Below are positions 15,906 through 23,701 of a stretch of DNA of 64,000 nucleotides, piece by piece. This DNA comes from Planotetraspora phitsanulokensis (GTDB taxonomy: Bacteria > Actinomycetota > Actinomycetes > Streptosporangiales > Streptosporangiaceae). The translations under genes were made by a program, and so were the position numbers. Within the stretch, counting starts at the first letter, position 1. Each line of letters opens with the position of its first letter. The stretch lies in assembly GCF_016863295.1 (NCBI RefSeq), contig NZ_BOOP01000009.1, positions 310,001 to 374,000 of the forward strand, given 5' to 3'. The notes under the pieces were generated by a model. The model worked only from the letters and a program-made list of their open reading frames with translations, ran no database searches and was not told where the DNA came from.

Positions 15906-16844
15906 TCATACAGTGAGGATGATCTTGCCGATCGAGTGGTCGTGCTCGGCGGCCTCGTGCGCGGCGGCCGCCTCGGAGAGCGGGAACCGCTTGCTGACGA
16001 GCACCTTCAACCGCCCGCTCTCGTAGAGACCGACGAGACCCGCGAGGCCTTCCGCGTCGGGTTCGACGAGGAACCCGGTGGCGCGCACGCCCTCCTTCTC
16101 CGCCGCCGCGAGCACCTCCGCGCTCGCGCCGGAGGGCACTTCGATGAGCAGCCCGCCCGGACGCAGCACCGTCAGCGACCTGAGCCCGGTGTCACCGCCG
16201 ATCAGGTCGAAGACGACGTCCACGTCGCGTACGGCGTCTTCGAAACGAGTCGCGCGATAGTCGATGAGCTCGTCGGCGCCCAGTTCCGTGAGCGTCTCGT
16301 GGTTGCGCGGACTCGCGGTCCCGATGACATGGGCGCCGCGAGCCTTGGCGATCTGCACGGCGAGGTGTCCTACTCCACCGGCCGCCGCGTGGATCAACAC
16401 CCGCTGGCCCTCCTCGACGCCGGCCGTGTCGACGAGCGCCTGCCAGGCGGTGAGCCCGGCCAGCGGCAGCGCCGCCGCCTCGGCGACGCTCATCCCCGCC
16501 GGCTTGCGGACGAACTGCCGGGACGGCGCGGTGACGTACTCGGCGTAGGCGGCGGCCTCGCGCGGGAACCACGGCATGCCCAGCACCTCGTCACCCACCG
16601 CGAAGCGCGTGACGCCGCCGCCGAGCTCGTCGACCACACCGGCCACGTCCCAGCCGACCGTGAACGGCAGGGTGCGCAGCGGACCACGGCCCGACCTGGT
16701 CTTGAAGTCCACCGGGTTGACGCCCGCGGCCTGGACCCGGACGCGTACCTCGGTTCCGATCGGCTCGGGACGAGGCACGTCCTCGAACCGCAGGACGCCG
16801 GGCCCGCCGAACTCGTGCTGCCGGATCGCCTTCATCGTCGCCAT
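15906..16844 (-). CDS. NADP-dependent quinone-oxidoreductase-type MDR protein
   Basis: A 312-residue medium-chain dehydrogenase/reductase. The substrate domain has VRVRVQAAGVNPVDFKTRSG and PFTVGWDVAGVVDELG; the Rossmann domain has the nucleotide motif IHAAAGGVGHLAVQIAKARGA (about 149-169). The structural-zinc cysteine set is absent, which places it with zeta-crystallin/QOR-type quinone reductases that use NADPH. It could detoxify quinones or enones. It is a single gene on the minus strand with no obvious partner. Confidence 0.9.
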   Translation of the reverse strand: MATMKAIRQHEFGGPGVLRFEDVPRPEPIGTEVRVRVQAAGVNPVDFKTRSGRGPLRTLPFTVGWDVAGVVDELGGGVTRFAVGDEVLGMPWFPREAAAYAEYVTAPSRQFVRKPAGMSVAEAAALPLAGLTAWQALVDTAGVEEGQRVLIHAAAGGVGHLAVQIAKARGAHVIGTASPRNHETLTELGADELIDYRATRFEDAVRDVDVVFDLIGGDTGLRSLTVLRPGGLLIEVPSGASAEVLAAAEKEGVRATGFLVEPDAEGLAGLVGLYESGRLKVLVSKRFPLSEAAAAHEAAEHDHSIGKIILTV

Positions 16845-16950
16845 GGCATTCCCCCAGTGCCTCGCCGGCCAGGTACCTCCTCGCCGGATTCGACCCTAGT
16901 CCGGCGGATTTCCGTCACCCGCACCGAGATCCCTGTGCCCGCGCGGCAGG

Positions 16951-17481
16951 TCAGGTATAGGTGAGGGCCGGATAAAGGAGCAGCATCACCATCCCGAATC
17001 CGAACTTGAGCAGCGCGTCGACCAGGCCGAAGGTTCGCAGCGGCAAGGCGGTGACCCGCATGCCCAGCAGGGCGTTGGCGACGCTCACCACCCCCAGGAG
17101 CGCCATCAGCGGGCCGTGGGCGGGGCCCATGATGATGAAGTGCAGGCCCACCACGAGCAGGATCGCGAGGATCTGCGTCCGCTGGTCGGCCTCCTTGAAC
17201 CTGTTGAGGACGAAGGCGATCAGCCCCAGCTCCACGAGGAAGGAGAAGACGAGGGCCGAGATCTGGACGACCGACGGTTTGCCCAGCGAAGGCAGCAGCG
17301 CGCTCAGACCGCTGGCGGTGAGCCCGACGGCTCCGCCCGCGATGGCGGACGGGATCCAGATCTTCGGAACGATCCACCCCAGGAGGAAGCCGAGCCCCAC
17401 GAAGATCAGAAACAGCCCACCCCCGCGGATCAGCGGATACGGGTGCGGTTCAGCCGCCGTGACGATCGATAAGGTGATCAC
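16951..17481 (-). CDS. Six-helix membrane protein of unknown function
   Basis: A 176-residue protein almost entirely of hydrophobic helices: LFLIFVGLGFLLGWIV, AIAGGAVGLTASGLSALL, VVQISALVFSFLVELGLIAF, ILAILLVVGLHFIIMG, MALLGVVSVANALLGM and ALLKFGFGMVMLLLYPALTY. I do not recognise a family and see no transport or catalytic motif; one charged loop (LNRFKEADQRTQ) divides the halves. GTG 17481 is the start. Three copies of a GGTGATC motif surround and precede it, so it is probably under dedicated control. Confidence 0.65.
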   Translation of the reverse strand: MITLSIVTAAEPHPYPLIRGGGLFLIFVGLGFLLGWIVPKIWIPSAIAGGAVGLTASGLSALLPSLGKPSVVQISALVFSFLVELGLIAFVLNRFKEADQRTQILAILLVVGLHFIIMGPAHGPLMALLGVVSVANALLGMRVTALPLRTFGLVDALLKFGFGMVMLLLYPALTYT

Positions 17482-17526
17482 TCGCCCAGAGTGTCAGGGA
17501 TCACCCTCTGGCGACAGTGGGTGATC
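17473..17526. promoter_or_regulatory. Triple GGTGATC motif at a membrane-protein start
   Basis: GGTGATCA (17473-17480, covering the GTG start of the minus-strand gene), GATCACCC (17499-17506) and GGGTGATC (17519-17526). The outer two form a perfect 8-bp inverted repeat with a 12-base spacer. The regular spacing, about 20-26 bp apart, looks like repeated sites for one dimeric repressor. No regulator gene is adjacent apart from the RsbW-like ATPase, which does not bind DNA. Confidence 0.5.
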
Positions 17527-17588
17527 AAACCGTCATATTTCACGATCATTCACCCCTGTCGAGCCGGGCCGGCGCACCGGAAACCAGT

Positions 17589-17660
17589 CAACGCCGAGAG
17601 ACGTCTCAGCGCTGAGACGGCTCAACACCGAGAGAGCTCAACACCGAGAGACGGCTCAGC
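17589..17660. repeat. Three short direct repeats and an 18-bp palindrome
   Basis: CAACGCCGAGAGACG (17589), CAACACCGAGAGAG (17623) and CAACACCGAGAGACGG (17639) are imperfect direct repeats. Between the first two is the perfect palindrome CGTCTCAGCGCTGAGACG (17602-17619). The cluster lies between the ATPase stop and the membrane-protein start on the minus strand, so the palindrome may terminate the former or bind a regulator of the latter. Confidence 0.5.
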
Positions 17661-18099
17661 ACACCGAGGCGAGGCAGTCGGCGCCCAGGGTCGCCCGACC
17701 CGATGAGGCTCCGTCACCGGCCACGAACCAGACGATCTTTCCTCCGCGCTGCGGGCGGGTGACGCCCCAGTCGTCGGCCAGCGCCGCCACGATCATCAAC
17801 CCCCGGCCGCTGGTGGCGTCGGCACCGGACTCGCGCATGCGCGGCACGCCGTCCCCCGGGTCGTAGATCTCGCCGTACACCCAGCCGGCGCCGCCGACGA
17901 GCCTGAGCGCGAGGGCGGTGCCGCCGTGCCGTACGGCATTGGTCACGAGCTCGCTGACGATGAGCGCACAGTCGTCGATCAGGGACGGGATCCCCCAGCG
18001 GTCCAGTTCCCGGCGCACCAGGGCGCGGGCCTGGGGGACGCTCGCGCCGACCGCGGGCAGCAGGCACTCCGCGGTGCGCGGATCCGGTTGGGGGGTCAC
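17656..18099 (-). CDS. RsbW-like histidine-kinase-type ATPase (anti-sigma family)
   Basis: A 147-residue GHKL ATPase of the type used by actinomycete anti-sigma factors. The N box is LIVSELVTNAVRHG, the G1 box IYDPGDGVPR and the G2 box SGRGLMIVAALADDWGV. The helical N-terminus (VPQARALVRRELDRWG) is usual. Such proteins bind sigma or anti-anti-sigma partners, or phosphorylate the latter; no partner gene is adjacent. GTG 18099 has GGAGTG six bases upstream and gives the family length. An upstream ATG at 18177 would put the CebR-type operator inside the coding region. Confidence 0.83.
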   Translation of the reverse strand: MTPQPDPRTAECLLPAVGASVPQARALVRRELDRWGIPSLIDDCALIVSELVTNAVRHGGTALALRLVGGAGWVYGEIYDPGDGVPRMRESGADATSGRGLMIVAALADDWGVTRPQRGGKIVWFVAGDGASSGRATLGADCLASVC

Positions 18100-18116
18100 G
18101 GCTTCACTCCATTCGA

Positions 18117-18130
18117 TGGGAGCGCTCCCA
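18117..18130. promoter_or_regulatory. Perfect CebR/LacI-type operator
   Basis: TGGGAGCGCTCCCA is a perfect 14-bp palindrome and exactly the consensus known for CebR, the LacI-family cellobiose-responsive repressor of streptomycetes. It lies 18 bp upstream of the GTG of the RsbW-like gene. The neighbouring + strand gene at 18274 could also be affected. No cellulose or cellobiose gene lies in this window. Confidence 0.75.
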
Positions 18131-18273
18131 CATCCACGATAGGGCACGCGTTCCGGCGTGTGAACCTGTCGTTTCAATTCTGTTGCCCGATGCCCCCGAA
18201 TGGAGGTTCATTAGTGTGATCAAGTGCGATATAAGGGCATTCGCCACTTTCGCTTGTCACTTGATGAGGTTCC

Positions 18274-18924
18274 GTGAAGAAGCTCCTTCGACTTTTCGCG
18301 ATCCAGCTGTTCACGGCCGCGGTCGTGCTCGGCGCGTTCTCGAATCCCGTCCACGCGGAGACTTTCGAGACCGACGCTCAACTCGCCGCCGAATGGCAGG
18401 CCGCATGGGACTTCTACAAGTTCTACGAATGCGCGACCGCTCCGCTGCCGCTGACGGGACGGAGCCAGGTGAAACGCGACATCTCCATCGATATCGACGC
18501 GCCGATCGAGCACGTTTTCACGGCGTACTCGAACGTCGGCAATCACGTCGGCCTTCACTCGTTCCTGAAGCGCGTGGTCACCCACGGGGACCGGACGGAG
18601 GGCGGCACGCGCTACATCGACTTCACGGCCATCGAGGACATACCCGTCGTCGCCGGGATCCCCGTCACGAGCAAGACCCACGCGCAGCAGCGGATCCACG
18701 CCGGCGAGTTCTTCTACGAGACCGACAGCTGGTCGCTGCCCAACGTGGTCACCCACCAGAAGATCGTCTTCGAGGACCTGGGCGCCGGCCGGACCCGTGT
18801 CACCGAGCACCTCACCTTCGAGGCGAGCGTCGTGCTCATCGACTTCACGGTGAGGAACGGCGTCTCCTCCCATCAGGAGACGCAGGAGGGCCTCAAAGAG
18901 GCGATCGAGGGCGGCGCGCTCTGA
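18274..18924 (+). CDS. Exported SRPBCC-like protein
   Basis: A 216-residue protein with a clear Sec signal: KK, then LLRLFAIQLFTAAVVLGAFS and the cleavage site VHA-ET near residue 28. The mature part has a START/SRPBCC-like opening (VKRDISIDIDAPIEHVFTAYSNVGNHVGLHSFLKRVV) and closing helix (SSHQETQEGLKEAIE). Exported SRPBCC proteins are unusual, as most are cytoplasmic. It may bind a lipid or polyketide at the cell surface. GTG 18274 is preceded by TGAGGT. It ends convergent with the VHL-domain gene, with a CGGGC-AC-GCCCG hairpin at 18929-18940 between them. Confidence 0.75.
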   Translation: MKKLLRLFAIQLFTAAVVLGAFSNPVHAETFETDAQLAAEWQAAWDFYKFYECATAPLPLTGRSQVKRDISIDIDAPIEHVFTAYSNVGNHVGLHSFLKRVVTHGDRTEGGTRYIDFTAIEDIPVVAGIPVTSKTHAQQRIHAGEFFYETDSWSLPNVVTHQKIVFEDLGAGRTRVTEHLTFEASVVLIDFTVRNGVSSHQETQEGLKEAIEGGAL

Positions 18925-18943
18925 CCCTCGGGCACGCCCGGGC

Positions 18944-19567
18944 TCAGGTCACGATGACGTACGCTCCCCCGGCCGCCATGCCGAAGATCTTGACGCACTC
19001 GTCCCGACGGTCGGCGATCAGCCACGCGTGGTTGCTGTAGGAGTCGACCCGGTAGTACCGGCCCGGCTGCAGAGTGCTGTACTGCTGCCGGTTTCCCGCC
19101 ATGTCCAGCCAGAAGATCTGGATCGGCTCCGGGCTGTTGTTGGTGACCGTCAGCGGCGAGGCGTAGCCGTACGCGGAGTGCAGCCTCCCCTCGGCCGAAC
19201 AGGGGTACGCGCTGGACCCGCTGTAGGAGAAGGCGAACTCGTGCGCGGTCGGCTCCGGTGACGGTTCGTACGTCGGCTCTTCCGTGGGTTCGTCGCTCGG
19301 CTCGTCGGAGGGTTCCTCCGTCGGGTCCTCGGTCGGCGGCGGAGACGATGACGGCCACGACGACGGCGACGGCGGGAGCGGCGACGCGGGAGACGACGGG
19401 GAGAGCGATTCCGCGGTCGGCGAGTGCGACGGCTCAGGGCTCGGCTCGGTGCCCGAGGCGAGCCCAGGAACGATGGTGACGACGAACGTGACGACGGCGA
19501 GGACTCCTCCCACCACCGTCCAGAACGCCACCGCCCGTTGCCCGAACATTCCACGCTGAGAATTCAC
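18944..19567 (-). CDS. Membrane-anchored protein with VHL beta domain
   Basis: The 207-residue product has one N-terminal membrane helix (about 13-34), a long Pro/Ser/Glu/Thr spacer (40-108) rich in EPTEEPSDEP-type units, and a C-terminal beta domain (about 138-196). That domain matches the von Hippel-Lindau beta domain: LTVTNNSPEPIQIFWLDMAG, YSTLQPG, then SYSNHAWLIADRR. Two cysteines (123 and 191) could form a disulfide outside the cell. In eukaryotes the domain recognises hydroxyproline; its bacterial ligands are unknown. GTG 19567 follows AGAGGAACGG; ATG 19550 is an alternative. Confidence 0.8.
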   Translation of the reverse strand: MNSQRGMFGQRAVAFWTVVGGVLAVVTFVVTIVPGLASGTEPSPEPSHSPTAESLSPSSPASPLPPSPSSWPSSSPPPTEDPTEEPSDEPSDEPTEEPTYEPSPEPTAHEFAFSYSGSSAYPCSAEGRLHSAYGYASPLTVTNNSPEPIQIFWLDMAGNRQQYSTLQPGRYYRVDSYSNHAWLIADRRDECVKIFGMAAGGAYVIVT

Positions 19568-19738
19568 GGCGCCCGTTCCTCTGATTCGTTCCTCTGATTC
19601 GTCAAAGTGCGCTCGCCGTGATGACGCGCCTTTCCCGCCCGAGGTTGGCACGCGCAGGGCCGGACCCCGTTCCCGTCTGCCGTCGGGGCGCCCGGTTATG
19701 CTCGCGGTGTCTGCTGTCGGTGCGCGGGAGGCGAGCCA

Positions 19739-20221
19739 GTGACGGAGCGCAAACCACCCGGAATGGGCTTCGAGACATGGATCGACCGGCAGATCCGCGA
19801 AGCCGCCGAGCGCGGCGCGTTCGACGATCTGCCCGGTACGGGCAAGCCCCTCCCCGACCAGGGCAAGCCGTACGACGAGATGTGGTGGATCAAGCAGAAA
19901 CTCCGCGAGGAGAACCTCTCGTTCCCGCTGCCGGGCACCCTCGCCCTGCGCAAGGAGGCCGAGGAGGCCCTGGCCTCGGCGTCGCGGGCGAGAACGGAGA
20001 ACGAGGTCCGGGCGATCATTACGGAGATCAACGAGAAGATCGCCGAGGGCACCAGGAAGGCCCTGTCCGGTCCGCCCCTCAATCTGGTGCCGTTCGACGT
20101 GGACGAGGTCGTCCGCGACTGGCGTGAGCGGCACCCCTCCCCCGGCGCCCCCGTCGGACCCCCGCCGCCACCGCGGGCCAGGAGGCGCTCGCCGTTCGGG
20201 TGGCTCCGCGGAACACGATGA
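19739..20221 (+). CDS. DUF1992 (DnaJ-C28-like) protein
   Basis: A 160-residue protein of the DUF1992 family. The hallmark lies at the start: FETWIDRQIREAAERGAFDDLPGTGKPLP, then WWIKQKLREENLSFPLPGTLALRKE, and the helix pair RAIITEINEKIAEGTRK. The tail is Pro/Arg-rich. Homologues include the human DNAJC28 C-terminal region; the molecular role is unknown and no J domain is present. GTG 19739 follows GGGAGGCGAGCCA. It stands alone. Confidence 0.88.
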   Translation: MTERKPPGMGFETWIDRQIREAAERGAFDDLPGTGKPLPDQGKPYDEMWWIKQKLREENLSFPLPGTLALRKEAEEALASASRARTENEVRAIITEINEKIAEGTRKALSGPPLNLVPFDVDEVVRDWRERHPSPGAPVGPPPPPRARRRSPFGWLRGTR

Positions 20222-20467
20222 GAACACGGTGAGATCCCGATGACATGCGCCACTGGCGGCATTTGTCGCTATTAAGCGGCATATATTCGCGAATGCGTGG
20301 CGTTCTGCTTGGCCTGCGCACGGCCGGGTGCGTCGATCGCGCACCGGAGCAAACGGATCGGCCCGCGCGAGGAATCGACGGAAATCTTAATATGGCATTC
20401 CCGGCGAGCGTCACGGAGCGTGCCGAATTACTTGCTTCACGTTAAGCATTCAAGGAGTAAGGGATCC

Positions 20468-20521
20468 ATGAGCGAGGAACGGACGACCACCTTCCCATGG
20501 AGATGCGAATCGACGGCGTGA
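20468..20521 (+). CDS. Possible 17-residue leader peptide
   Basis: ATG 20468 sits 10 bases after a strong AAGGAG and encodes MSEERTTTFPWRCESTA. Its TGA overlaps an in-frame GTG of the following large gene (GTGA at 20518-20521), and the short frame also overlaps that gene's ATG at 20497. The large gene has no ribosome site of its own, so translation may be coupled through this peptide. It could alternatively be chance or a sign of a frameshift. Confidence 0.4.
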   Translation: MSEERTTTFPWRCESTA

Positions 20522-23500
20522 CCCACGGGCTGATCGGCAGGGACCATCCCGCCGCGATGTTGCGCGCCGAGATCGGCCGGGCCGCCGACAGCCACGGCGG
20601 CCTGGTGCTGGTCACCGGCGAGGCGGGCATCGGAAAGACGACGCTCGTCACCGACGCGGCGGACACGGCCAGACGGCTGGGCGCCCTGGTCCTCGGCGGT
20701 TCGTGCTGGGACTCCGACAACGCGCCCGGCTACTGGCCGTGGGTGCAGGTCCTGCGGGGTGTACGGCGGAGCGTCACGCCCGGTGAGTGGTCGGCGGCCG
20801 AGGACGCCGCGCGGGGCGGTCTGGCCGCCCTGCTCGGCGAGTCGCCGAGTCCCGACGTGGTCGACGGATTCCACCTGTACGACGCGGTGACGAGCGCGCT
20901 GGTGTCGATCTCGCAGAGCCGTCCCGTCGTGGTCGTCCTCGACGACCTGCACTGGGCGGACGCCGCGTCGCTGAAACTGCTCGAGTTCGCGGCCCAGCAC
21001 ACCTGGTTCGAACGGCTGCTGCTCGTGGGCACCTATCGGGACGTCGAAGTGGAGCACGCCGACCACCCGCTCCGGCCGTTCCTGCTGCCGCTGGCGTCGA
21101 GGGCGACGACGATCACGCTCACCGGGCTCGACCGCGACGGGGTCGGGGCGCTGATGGCGCGGACGACCGGCCACGAGCCCGCGGCCGACCTGGTCGCGGA
21201 GGTGCACCGGCGCACCGGGGGAAATCCCTTCTTCGTTGAGCAGACAGCACGGCTGTGGCGCAGCGGCGGGTCGGTCACCGCCATCGCCCCCGGTGTCCGC
21301 GACACGTTGCTGCGCAGGCTGTCCCTGCTCCCCCGGCCGGTCGTCGAACTACTCACCACGGCCGCCGTCCTCGGCCGCGAATTCCACCGCCAGGTGCTGG
21401 CCGCCACGGCCGCGGCGCCGGTCGCGCACGTGGACCGGCTGCTCGGCCAGGCGGTGACGGCTCGGCTCGTCGCGGCCAGAGGGGGAGCGTCGTTCGCGTT
21501 CGCGCACGACCTGGTCCGCGAGACGCTGTACGAGTCTCTCGGCGAGGAGGAGGCGTCCCTGCGGCACGCCGCGGTCATCCGGGCCGTCGACCGGACGCCG
21601 GACCTCGCCGACCGGACGGTCCCCGCCGACCTCGCCCGGCACGCCCACCTCGCGGGCGGCCACGTCGAGACCGCCCGCACGGTGGAGCTCCTGGTCGGCG
21701 CGGCCCATCACGCCGTACGTCGCCTGGCGACGGAGGAGGCGGCCGGCCACTACCGCAGGGCGCTCGACCTGGCCGTGGACGGCAGCCCACGACAGCGGGT
21801 GATGATCGCGATCGACTTCGGCCGCGAGCTTTGTCACTCGGGCGACAGCGAGGTCGGCCGGCGCGCCTTCGAAGAGGCCGCCGTGGTGGCTCGGGAGGCG
21901 GACGACCCCGAACTGCTGGCCCGTGTGGCGCTGTCCATCCATGGCGCCCGCGGCCGCCACGACCCCGGACAGATGGGCGCCGACCTGCTGCGACAGGCGC
22001 ACCGCAGGCTCGTCCGCCGCGGTTCTCCCGACGACCTGCCGCTCGACCGCGTCGCCCAGGACCTGGCCGTGCAGATCGCCGTGCTGGCCCGGCGCGACGA
22101 CGATGACGAGGCTCTGGCCTTCGGCCTGTGGGCCCGGCACGACAGCATCTGGGGTCCCGGCACGGCGCCGGAGCGGGCGGCGCTCACCGAGGAACTCCTG
22201 ACCCTGGCGCGCCGCACCTCGGACGTGGAGATGGAGAGCTACGCCGCCGCCCTGCGCTGGGTGGCCCTGCTGGAGCAGGGCGACCCCCGCTATCTCGACC
22301 AGTTCGACGCGTACATCGAATTGGGCCGGCGAGATGAGACGCCTCTCCTCGGCCTGTCCACGTCGACCGACCTCAGCATCATCTGCGCGCTGATGGGCCG
22401 CTTCGACGAGGCCCAGACCCACTTGAACGAGGTGGCGGAGGTCAACGGACGCCTCGGGCACGATCATTTCGCGTTCATGCTCGACCATCACCGCTGGGCG
22501 GTGCGGCTGCTCCAGGGACGGTTCGACGATCTCGAGGAGCTCCACCGCGTCCTCCTCCGTAGCCGGCACCCCTGTCCCGGCCTTCTGCAGGCCATGACCG
22601 AACTGCGCCGGGGCGATGTCGAGCCGGCCCTGCGCTACCTGGCTGAGGCGAACGCCAGGGGCGAGTCCCGTGAGCGCCTGATTCAGCCCCTGTGGCTGCG
22701 CTTCCAGGCCATGGTCGCCGCGGCCTCACGTGACCCCGAGCTCTGCGAGAAGGCCCGGGCCGACCTCGAGCCGCACATCGGCACGTGGGCGGTGGCCATG
22801 TACGGCTGGGACATCGGCGGCCCGATGGTCCTGTGGCTGGCGCTCGTCGACGCGGCCCAGGAGCGCTGGGACGAGGCGGTCGACGGCTTCACCCAGGCGT
22901 GGCACTCCGCCGACCGTCTCCGGGCGCGCCCCTGGTCGATCGAGGCGAGGACCCATCTCGCCGAGGCGTTGCTCGCACGGAGGCGGGCCGGGGACGCGGA
23001 GACGGCCGGCGGGCTTCTCGACGACGTCGAGACCGAGGCGGCTCAAATCGGCATGCCGCACATCGTCGAGACCGTTCAGCGGCTGCGCGCCGCGCCGCGC
23101 CCGGCGAAGGTCGTGCATGCGCCGTCGCAGGGCGACACGTTCGCCCGGGACGGCGAGGTCTGGACGCTCGGATTCGCGGGCCGCACCGTCCACCTGCCCG
23201 ACGCCAAGGGCCTGCGGGACCTCCAGCACCTGCTCAGCCGTCCCGGGACGGACGTGTCCGCCGTCGAACTCCTCGACCCCGAAGGCGGCGCGCTCGTCGT
23301 CGCGGCCCGGCGGATGGGCGGCGACCCGATCCTCGACGAGGAGGCCAAGGCCCGATACCGGCGCCGCCTCGCCCAACTCGACGAGGAGATCGACCGGGCG
23401 GCCGGGCTCGGCGACGACCGAAGGGCGGCGGACTTCGACAGGGAGCGGGAGGCGCTGCTCGACGAACTGCGGGCCGCCGCCGGGCTGGGCGGACGTGACC

Positions 23501-23676
23501 GGCGGCTCGGTGACGAGGCCGAGCGGGCACGCAAGACGGTCACCGCCCGGATCCGCGACGTCCTGAGGAAACTCGACCGGCTTCATCCCGAGCTCGCCGA
23601 ACATCTCCGCGCGGCCGTCTCCACCGGCGCGACCTGCAGGTACCAGCCCGACAGGGAGATCAGCTGGCGTTCCTGA
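20497..23676 (+). CDS. Large AAA-ATPase signalling protein (LAL-like, without LuxR HTH)
   Basis: 1059 residues. The N-terminal AAA_16-type ATPase has GLIGRDHPAAMLRAEI, Walker A GEAGIGKTT (about 42-50), Walker B VVVVLDDLHWAD (about 144-155) and RRTGGNPFFVEQ. A helical repeat region of TPR character follows (about 400-870). The C-terminus (about 890-1050) has a WTLGFAGRTVHLPDAKGLRDLQHLL segment and a charged coiled-coil-like part, and no LuxR helix-turn-helix is recognisable. It resembles large ATP-binding regulators of actinomycetes that lack their own DNA-binding domain, so it may act through a partner. The start is uncertain (ATG 20497 or coupled GTG 20518). Confidence 0.8.
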   Translation: MEMRIDGVTHGLIGRDHPAAMLRAEIGRAADSHGGLVLVTGEAGIGKTTLVTDAADTARRLGALVLGGSCWDSDNAPGYWPWVQVLRGVRRSVTPGEWSAAEDAARGGLAALLGESPSPDVVDGFHLYDAVTSALVSISQSRPVVVVLDDLHWADAASLKLLEFAAQHTWFERLLLVGTYRDVEVEHADHPLRPFLLPLASRATTITLTGLDRDGVGALMARTTGHEPAADLVAEVHRRTGGNPFFVEQTARLWRSGGSVTAIAPGVRDTLLRRLSLLPRPVVELLTTAAVLGREFHRQVLAATAAAPVAHVDRLLGQAVTARLVAARGGASFAFAHDLVRETLYESLGEEEASLRHAAVIRAVDRTPDLADRTVPADLARHAHLAGGHVETARTVELLVGAAHHAVRRLATEEAAGHYRRALDLAVDGSPRQRVMIAIDFGRELCHSGDSEVGRRAFEEAAVVAREADDPELLARVALSIHGARGRHDPGQMGADLLRQAHRRLVRRGSPDDLPLDRVAQDLAVQIAVLARRDDDDEALAFGLWARHDSIWGPGTAPERAALTEELLTLARRTSDVEMESYAAALRWVALLEQGDPRYLDQFDAYIELGRRDETPLLGLSTSTDLSIICALMGRFDEAQTHLNEVAEVNGRLGHDHFAFMLDHHRWAVRLLQGRFDDLEELHRVLLRSRHPCPGLLQAMTELRRGDVEPALRYLAEANARGESRERLIQPLWLRFQAMVAAASRDPELCEKARADLEPHIGTWAVAMYGWDIGGPMVLWLALVDAAQERWDEAVDGFTQAWHSADRLRARPWSIEARTHLAEALLARRRAGDAETAGGLLDDVETEAAQIGMPHIVETVQRLRAAPRPAKVVHAPSQGDTFARDGEVWTLGFAGRTVHLPDAKGLRDLQHLLSRPGTDVSAVELLDPEGGALVVAARRMGGDPILDEEAKARYRRRLAQLDEEIDRAAGLGDDRRAADFDREREALLDELRAAAGLGGRDRRLGDEAERARKTVTARIRDVLRKLDRLHPELAEHLRAAVSTGATCRYQPDREISWRS

Positions 23677-23701
23677 CGCCGCGTGTGATCGGGGGGCGCG
23701 G

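Noticed and set aside
17589-17660. Short repeats considered as a CRISPR array
   Set aside because: Repeats are 14-16 bp, imperfect and without spacer structure of constant length; no cas genes in the window.
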